Shown in pieces: positions 58,910 to 64,000 of a stretch of 64,000 nucleotides of DNA. The stretch covers positions 1 through 64,000 of the forward strand of contig SXOO01000240.1 in the NCBI GenBank assembly GCA_005776725.1, in the 5' to 3' direction. A program made the position numbers and the translations under genes. A model generated the notes under the pieces. That model did no database searches and had not been told where the DNA came from. It saw only the letters and a list, made by a program, of their open reading frames with translations. The first letter of the stretch is position 1; each line of letters begins with the position of its first letter. The stretch is from Pseudomonadota bacterium (GTDB lineage Bacteria > Myxococcota_A > UBA9042 > GCA-2863065).

Positions 58910-61393
58910 TTGGAGCCTACGGCTTGCACGGGCTCCTCACCGAGGCGATTATCGCCGACGGTGCCTTCCTCAGATCCCACTTCGCGGCCGCGCGACCCCA
59001 CCCAGCCGGGACTCGACGAGCAGCAGCCGAGTCAATCGAGCTATCTCGGCGCGATCATCGATGGTCGCTACAAGATCAGGCGCCTCGTCGGCCGCGGCGG
59101 TATGGGAACCGTCTACGAGGTCGAGCAGGTCCACCTTCAGAAGGTGATGGCCATGAAGTTGCTGCACGAGGACATGGTCCTCCGCAAGCAGCTGATTAGC
59201 CGCTTCACGCGTGAAGCGCGGGCCGTGAGCCGCCTCTCCAACCCGCACACGGTCCGAGTATTCGACTTCGGGCGCGCTGACGCACTGTTCTACTTGGTGA
59301 TGGAGGTCCTCGACGGCGAAGACCTCGAGGTGATCCTCTCTCGCGCCGGGGCTCTCCCCTGGCGGCGCGCCCTCAAGATCCTCGACCAGGTCTGCCAGTC
59401 GCTGGATGAGGCGCACGCCGTGGGCATCGTGCACCGGGACCTCAAGCCCGAGAACATCATGATCCTGCGCCACCCGCCCGGGCAGGACTACGTCAAGGTC
59501 CTCGACTTCGGCCTGGCGAAGATTCAGAACGCCGAGGACGTCTTCTCGGTCCACAGCCATCGCGATCTCTTCGGGACGCCGTTCTACATGGCTCCCGAGC
59601 AGATCCGCGCTGAAGGAGTGGACCACCGCGCCGACGTCTACGCACTCGGCTGCCTGCTCTATCGAATGCTTACGAACCAGCACGTCTACGACGCGCCGTA
59701 CGCGTTCGACGTGCTTCGCCAGCACCTCACTGCGCCCATCCCGTCGGCCTGCCGGATGCGACCCCACGCGCAGATCCCGGCCCGAGTCGACCGCATGATC
59801 TTCCGGGCGCTCGCGAAGCGTCCGGAGAACCGGTTCCAGTCGGCGGCTCAGCTGCGTGACGAGGTGCTCGCGTGCCTCGAGGATCCGGATGGCGAGTCCT
59901 TCGCGCTGCCGGTCATCCGCGAGCCCGAAGCGCCCGCCGAGATCGATTCCGAGCTCGCGAAGCGCTTGCGCGCCTTCGACAGCGCTTCCTCCGACGCCGA
60001 CGCGCGAATGCACGAGGGCCCGCGCCCGCCCGCGTTGCCGCTCGACGCGCCCCCGCGGCCGTTGGTGCCTTTCGATGCCCACCGGTTGTCCGACATCCTG
60101 GTGGTGGACCCCTACAGCGAGGAGGCTCGCTTCGCCGAGCAGATCAAGCGGCAACGGAAGCTCCGGCTGATCGCCTTGATCCTCGGGTCCACTGCAGTGG
60201 TCATGGTCGGGTGGGCCGTGGCGCGGTGGGCCAGCGGCGGGGTGCCGAAGGGCCGCGAAGCGGAGCCCAACGACAGCGGCAACAAGGCTGGCGTCCTCGA
60301 GCCCGGGGTGCCAATGGAGGGGGCGCTCGGCAAGCGCCTCTCCACCTTCGAGTCCGATCGCGACGTGTACCGCCTCCGATCGCCGAAGGGCACCAGCTAC
60401 GTCGACTTCGAGCTGTCGGCCGTGCCCGAGCTGAACCTTGCGCTCGACATCTCGGGCCCCGACGGGACCCTGCTGCAGACCGTGGATTACGACGGAATCG
60501 GGGCCGGTGAGGCGCTGCGCCGGTTCCGGCTCAGCGGCGACGACCTGCTCGTGACCGTGCGCGAGTCCAAGGCGGGTGAGGCCGAGCCGACCGAGAAGCC
60601 CGATGTGCCCTACGCCCTCACGGCCACGATGTACGACACGTTGCCCGCCCCGGGCGAGATCGAGCCCAATGACGAGACGCGCTCCGCCAGCCCGCTCGCC
60701 ACGGGCGACAAGGCTGTAGGCGCCCTCGACGGTGTCCGCGACGTGGACCTCTACCGCCTGGAGGTCCCGGAGGGCTCGGCCTCGAAGCGCCGGTGGCAGC
60801 TCGGGTTCACAACCCGGGACGCAGCAGCGGCGCGGCTCACCCTCGCTCGGCTGGATGGCGACAGCGCCAGTGTCTTGTTCTCGGTGGACGGGCGTCCGGG
60901 CAACGTCAGCGGGACCTTCGAGGAGGAGTCAGCAGCCCGCGGAGCGTATCTCCTGTCAGTGACCCACACGGGTCGCGGCAGCGGGAACGCAGCCTATGAA
61001 CTTACGGCTGACCTCGTCGACGCCCGTCTCCTCTTGCCCCGGGAGCCCGACGACGACCTGTCGAACGCCGCAGCCGTCTCTGTCGGCCAACAGGTCCACG
61101 GGGTCCTCGAGCGTCCCGGTGACCGCGACTTCTTCACCGTCACCATGGCAGACCCCGCCCGTCGTGTGCTGGAGGTCGTGATTGATCCCGCCTCTCGGGA
61201 CCGGGTCCGGGTCGAGCTCTCGGACTCGAGTCGAGCTCTCGTGAGGTCCTGGCCGGCGGCCACCGGCACCGACCGCAGCCCCACCTTCCAGGGGCAAGGC
61301 GACGTCTACACCGTCGTCATGAGCGGCCGTTCGCCAACGGACACCGGGGCCTACTCGTTCCGCTTGCGTCAGCTGGCGACCGTGCCTCAGTAG
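58910..61393 (+). CDS. Ser/Thr protein kinase with three periplasmic PPC-like repeats
   Basis: An 827-residue PknB-type kinase. The catalytic domain (about residues 54-315) is complete: GRGGMGTVYE loop, Lys83, HRDLKPEN (Asp177), DFG at 199-201, APE at 228-230. A linker of about 100 residues leads to one membrane helix (LIALILGSTAVVMVGWAVA, near residue 435). The remaining 380 residues are outside the cytoplasm and contain three related segments starting EAEPNDS, EIEPNDE and REPDDD, each with the D(V/L)(Y/F) pattern of PPC (pre-peptidase C-terminal) domains. It probably senses an envelope ligand or stress. TTG 58910 is the longest start; GTG 58961 is also possible. It lies 55 bases after the RiPP genes on the same strand. 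Confidence 0.9.
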   Translation: MEPTACTGSSPRRLSPTVPSSDPTSRPRDPTQPGLDEQQPSQSSYLGAIIDGRYKIRRLVGRGGMGTVYEVEQVHLQKVMAMKLLHEDMVLRKQLISRFTREARAVSRLSNPHTVRVFDFGRADALFYLVMEVLDGEDLEVILSRAGALPWRRALKILDQVCQSLDEAHAVGIVHRDLKPENIMILRHPPGQDYVKVLDFGLAKIQNAEDVFSVHSHRDLFGTPFYMAPEQIRAEGVDHRADVYALGCLLYRMLTNQHVYDAPYAFDVLRQHLTAPIPSACRMRPHAQIPARVDRMIFRALAKRPENRFQSAAQLRDEVLACLEDPDGESFALPVIREPEAPAEIDSELAKRLRAFDSASSDADARMHEGPRPPALPLDAPPRPLVPFDAHRLSDILVVDPYSEEARFAEQIKRQRKLRLIALILGSTAVVMVGWAVARWASGGVPKGREAEPNDSGNKAGVLEPGVPMEGALGKRLSTFESDRDVYRLRSPKGTSYVDFELSAVPELNLALDISGPDGTLLQTVDYDGIGAGEALRRFRLSGDDLLVTVRESKAGEAEPTEKPDVPYALTATMYDTLPAPGEIEPNDETRSASPLATGDKAVGALDGVRDVDLYRLEVPEGSASKRRWQLGFTTRDAAAARLTLARLDGDSASVLFSVDGRPGNVSGTFEEESAARGAYLLSVTHTGRGSGNAAYELTADLVDARLLLPREPDDDLSNAAAVSVGQQVHGVLERPGDRDFFTVTMADPARRVLEVVIDPASRDRVRVELSDSSRALVRSWPAATGTDRSPTFQGQGDVYTVVMSGRSPTDTGAYSFRLRQLATVPQ

Positions 61394-61522
61394 GCGCGAT
61401 CGGGCCTGCCCTGGCGCCTTCCGGAGCGGATCCGGATCTGTGGAAAAGTTGAAGAACCCCCCCCGGGCTTCTAGACTGCCGTGGCCGGTCCTCGAGGTTC
61501 TGAGGTCCGCCAAGAGCCAACC

Positions 61523-62137
61523 ATGGTGTTCTCGTTACTCGCGCTCGGTCTCTTTGTCTCCACCTCCGATTGTCCGGACTCCGTGCCTGCACAGGGTCGG
61601 TGCGAGGGCGAGCGGCGCGTGCTCTGGTGCGAAGAGGGAGTCTCCAAGAGCTTCGATTGCCCGGCCGGCACGGCTTGCGCGTGGAGCGCCGCCATCACCG
61701 CGTTCGACTGCGTCACCGTCACCTGCCTCAAGGACCTCGATGCGGACGGCGACTCCGACCCGGTGCCCGAGACCGGCCTCTGCGCCGGCGACCGCGTCCT
61801 CTGGTGCGACAAAGGTGAGGTCCGTGAGCTGACCTGCCTTCCCGGGGTGAGCTGCGGCTGGAACCCCGAGATGGAGGGTTACGACTGCGTTCCGGCCAGC
61901 GGCGGCGCGCCCGACACCGGCACCGAAGAAACGACGCCCGCCGCGCCAGCGGACGCCTCAGGGCAACTTCCCGGCGGTAGCGGTGTACTTCCCGTGACCG
62001 ACGACGTGCTCAGCGCAGCCGATACCGGCGCGAAGAACGAAGTGGCGGGCGGCGGCGGGTGTGCTACGGGCACCCACCCCGGCGGCGCGGGTCTCCTGCT
62101 CCTCGCGCTCGTGGCCGTCCGAGGGCTCAAGCGCTAA
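61523..62137 (+). CDS. Cys-rich secreted protein with MYXO-CTERM-like tail
   Basis: A 204-residue protein: signal peptide (VFSLLALGLFVS), then two similar Cys modules of about 55 residues (CEGERRVLWCEEGVSKSFDCPAGTACAWS and CAGDRVLWCDKGEVRELTC...GVSCGWN, partial landmarks). An Asp/Thr/Ala/Pro linker follows, then the C-terminal GGGGCATG, a hydrophobic helix and a short basic end (RGLKR). The Cys-containing GC motif, helix and basic tail fit the MYXO-CTERM sorting signal, thought to anchor proteins on the myxobacterial surface after cleavage. A -10-like TAGACT lies at 61472. Confidence 0.75.
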   Translation: MVFSLLALGLFVSTSDCPDSVPAQGRCEGERRVLWCEEGVSKSFDCPAGTACAWSAAITAFDCVTVTCLKDLDADGDSDPVPETGLCAGDRVLWCDKGEVRELTCLPGVSCGWNPEMEGYDCVPASGGAPDTGTEETTPAAPADASGQLPGGSGVLPVTDDVLSAADTGAKNEVAGGGGCATGTHPGGAGLLLLALVAVRGLKR

Positions 62138-62139
62138 GC
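62134..62139 (+). promoter_or_regulatory. -10-like TAAGCT, 7 bases before GTG 62147
   Basis: TAAGCT overlaps the stop codon of the preceding gene and lies 7 bases before the next start, so that gene can have its own leaderless transcript in addition to readthrough. Confidence 0.35.
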
Positions 62140-62146
62140 TCTCGGC

Positions 62147-62764
62147 GTGTTCTTCGCCCTCGCAACTGCACTCCTGCTAGGCCAGCTGCCCAACCCACTC
62201 GCGGTCTACACTCGCGACGGTGCGGAGCACCTCGTGCGCTTCAAGGGGCGTGTGGCCGTGTTCGCCCCCAGCGAACGCCCAAACGTCCCGGCCCAGGGCG
62301 GAGACTTCGAGGCGGACGAACGGGGACGTTTCGTGCGAGCAACGGATCGAGGGGGCTGCGACGGGGCCGTTCCCGAGATAATCCGCAGCGAGCTGCGGCT
62401 CGCGCCCGGGGCGCTCGAGCTCGTCCACACGCTGGTCGCGAGGCCCTGCCGTGGAAACGAGCGTGTTCTGGGGAGCCGGGTGCAGCGCTTCTCCTACGAG
62501 CGACCAGCGCCAGGGCTGTGCGCCACCTCGCTCACCCTCTACGAGCGCGGCGGCCAACGGCTCACTCTGATCGACGCATGCGACGACACGGTGCACCTCG
62601 TGAGCGGGGAAGACCGGTGGATCGTCTCGGGCCGACAGGGCCGTTACGCGGGGGTGCCTCCTACGCTCAAGGTTCAGGGCAAAGCGGGCGCACCGAAGGT
62701 GCGTGTTCGCGGCGCCGGTCTGGACGGCGTGTGGATGCTGGTCAGTTCGCCAGGAGCTCCGTGA
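62147..62764 (+). CDS. Hypothetical secreted protein
   Basis: A 205-residue protein from GTG 62147, with a short signal peptide (FFALATALLLGQLPN). The mature part is beta-rich and Arg/Val-rich, with five cysteines, and resembles no family I can name. It starts 9 bases after the MYXO-CTERM protein and is probably cotranscribed with it. Its 3' end overlaps the convergent GH15-like gene by 23 bases. Confidence 0.65.
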   Translation: MFFALATALLLGQLPNPLAVYTRDGAEHLVRFKGRVAVFAPSERPNVPAQGGDFEADERGRFVRATDRGGCDGAVPEIIRSELRLAPGALELVHTLVARPCRGNERVLGSRVQRFSYERPAPGLCATSLTLYERGGQRLTLIDACDDTVHLVSGEDRWIVSGRQGRYAGVPPTLKVQGKAGAPKVRVRGAGLDGVWMLVSSPGAP

Positions 62765-63998
62765 GCGCCAGTACGTAAGCGCCCGCGCCGAAACCCACCA
62801 TCGGCCACGCGCCCTGGGCGAGACCGCCGGGATCGCCGAGAGCGTCCTCGGTGCCGGGCTCCCAGACACCGTCCGAGAGAAGCTCCGGGATCACGCCAGC
62901 GTTGGCTGAGCCCACCGCGGTGATCCAGTCGAGGAGGGTTCGGGCACGTCCGTGTTGGCCCATCCGGTGGAGGGCGCTGGCCACGCGGAGGTCGATGAAC
63001 ACCCACTCCTGCCGATCGTACCAGGTCGGGTCGTCGTTTCGTTTGTAGCCGGGGCTGTGCGCGCCCACGCGCAGCGAAGCCTCGAGGGCGTCGGCCGTGC
63101 CGAAGGCCTCCACGGCGCCCGGCGGCACAACTCCCAGGTTGACCGCCTCGAGGGCGGCCGCGTCGAGGTAATACGTCTCGAAAGGCAGCTCCTCCACGTT
63201 GCCCGCCAGGGCCGGGTGGAGCGCGCCCGGCGGCGCCTTGTGGAGGGTGCGTAGTCCCAGGCGGAGCTGTTCGGCGAAAGCCCCGTACGCGGCGGCCCGC
63301 GCGTCGTCGCCCCGCAGCTCAGCCATCGCCGCGACCCTGGCAAGGCCCGCTGCCGCTACGAGGCTCGAGTACGCGTGGCGCTTTCGGGTCTCTGGCTCGG
63401 GGCACTGTCCGTGCGGACAGAAGTGGCGCTCCCAGATCGACGAGTCGGGCAGGAGGAGCACGCCGGTACCGGCCGGTGTTCCGAGCTGGATAAGGATGTC
63501 AGCGACGCGCTCGGTGGCGAATGCCCAGTGGGCGTCTCCCGCCGTGAGGTCTTGCTCTGCGACTGCGGCGAAGCCCACGAGGAAGAGTCCCAGATTGTCG
63601 AATTCCAGGTTCGGCCCCGCAGCGTTCGAGTCGCTCTCCTCGACGCCGTCGCCGAAGTACCGTGCGAGGCTCAGCCCGAGCTCCCCGTCGATCGCGCGGC
63701 CGAGCCCCCAAACGCCCGGGCTCTTGTCCGTGCTCTCGATGAAGCGGCGCTGGTAGTACGGCTCTGCGCCGTCCTGGCGAACGAGCGCCCCGGCGAGGAA
63801 GTCGAGGCCGGCGCGCGCCTCAGGCGTGTGGCCGGAGCGGAGCAGCGCCAGCATCGCGTAGACCTGATCCCGGACCCAGGTGATGTGCCACTGCCCGGGC
63901 GGAAGGCTGGCCAGGAGCTGACCCGCGCACCGGGCGCTCGGACACGCATCCAAGGCGGTGACTTGCCCCATCCGCAGCTGAGCGGTCGCCGTTCGGAA
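62742..63998 (-). CDS. GH15-like glucoamylase domain protein, truncated by the window edge
   Basis: The frame is open to the right edge, so the N-terminus is missing; 418 residues are visible. The alpha/alpha-barrel pattern of glycoside hydrolase family 15 is recognisable: ITWVRDQVYAMLALLRSGHTPEARAGLDFLAGAL (landmark VRDQVYAML), FDNLGLFLVGF, KRHAYSSLVAAAGLARVAAMAELRGDD and the final GGLAQGAWPMVGFGAGAYVLAL. Secreted or periplasmic members release glucose from alpha-glucans. Catalytic Glu residues cannot be assigned with certainty, because the first half of the protein is outside the window. Upstream codons before ATG 63971 (ATAQLRMG) also look coding. Confidence 0.7.
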   Translation of the reverse strand, partial: FRTATAQLRMGQVTALDACPSARCAGQLLASLPPGQWHITWVRDQVYAMLALLRSGHTPEARAGLDFLAGALVRQDGAEPYYQRRFIESTDKSPGVWGLGRAIDGELGLSLARYFGDGVEESDSNAAGPNLEFDNLGLFLVGFAAVAEQDLTAGDAHWAFATERVADILIQLGTPAGTGVLLLPDSSIWERHFCPHGQCPEPETRKRHAYSSLVAAAGLARVAAMAELRGDDARAAAYGAFAEQLRLGLRTLHKAPPGALHPALAGNVEELPFETYYLDAAALEAVNLGVVPPGAVEAFGTADALEASLRVGAHSPGYKRNDDPTWYDRQEWVFIDLRVASALHRMGQHGRARTLLDWITAVGSANAGVIPELLSDGVWEPGTEDALGDPGGLAQGAWPMVGFGAGAYVLALTELLAN

Positions 63999-64000
63999 GA

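Overview
The window is high-GC DNA (visibly around 70 percent) from a Gram-negative, myxobacterium-like organism. I infer an uncultured or poorly studied member of Myxococcota (old Deltaproteobacteria). Evidence: many secreted lipoproteins with Asp/Thr/Ala/Pro linkers, FG-GAP/VCBS and ASPIC-UnbV proteins, a thrombospondin type 3 repeat protein, Cys-rich 'CxDxNxCT' repeat proteins, MYXO-CTERM-like tails (ends near 12092 and 62137), a eukaryote-like Ser/Thr kinase with a periplasmic sensor, and a lipoxygenase. No rRNA, tRNA, CRISPR array, integrase or transposase was recognised, and no stretch over 300 bases lacks a gene.

Layout. 1-12.1 kb: a truncated Pro-rich protein, an acyl-CoA:6-APA acyltransferase-like (C45) hydrolase, a dockerin-tailed lipoprotein, three FG-GAP/VCBS surface proteins and a small Cys-rich lipoprotein. 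12.1-15.0 kb: a DUF924 protein, a membrane protein and an acyltransferase-3. 15.1-20.3 kb: a 1387-residue protein with 20 tandem calcium-binding repeats, then an NlpC/P60-like candidate hydrolase. 20.4-25.7 kb: an apparent operon of a membrane/catalase-like fusion, a lipoxygenase with all iron ligands, and a ferredoxin/CDGSH iron-sulfur protein. 25.7-29.4 kb: an IgGFc-binding-like lipoprotein, divergent from a lipoprotein gene split by a frameshift at a G tract. 29.6-35.9 kb: a DnaJ-like gene whose 3' end recurs as a 134-bp, 95-percent-identical direct repeat 5520 bp downstream. Between the copies lie a PIN/Phd toxin-antitoxin pair, a hypothetical gene, a SNF2 helicase plus SWIM zinc-finger pair (YwqA/YwqB-like) and a decayed lipoprotein gene, so this looks like an acquired block.

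36.0-43.8 kb: a minus-strand operon of a ThiS/MoaD ubiquitin-like protein, a BNR propeller and a helical protein; a hydrolase-lipoprotein pair; a TPR protein with a PA14-glycosyltransferase 39 fusion; and a PfkB sugar kinase. 43.9-48.4 kb: a 1322-residue Cys-rich lipoprotein and a short Tag-like DNA glycosylase. 48.6-56.6 kb: a 1997-residue membrane glycosyltransferase-like protein, a prepilin peptidase and an RsmC-like rRNA methyltransferase, joined by 4-bp overlaps and preceded by tandem palindromes.

56.9-58.9 kb is the strongest candidate for a new system. A Tat-type leader carries a core with nine cysteines exactly six residues apart. A 14-bp stem-loop follows, then an MNIO (DUF692) enzyme and its DUF2063 partner. 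This is the architecture of bufferin/HvfABC-type metal-linked RiPPs, but with a Ser-Gly-Cys ladder core unlike the EGKCG or DUF2282 precursors I know. 58.9-64 kb: a Ser/Thr kinase with three PPC-like periplasmic repeats, two secreted proteins and a truncated GH15-like glucoamylase.

Two start-site styles recur. Some genes have a GGAGG ribosome site. Others have a TAGNNT(CCG) element only 6-9 bases before the start codon, which suggests leaderless or very short-leader transcripts.
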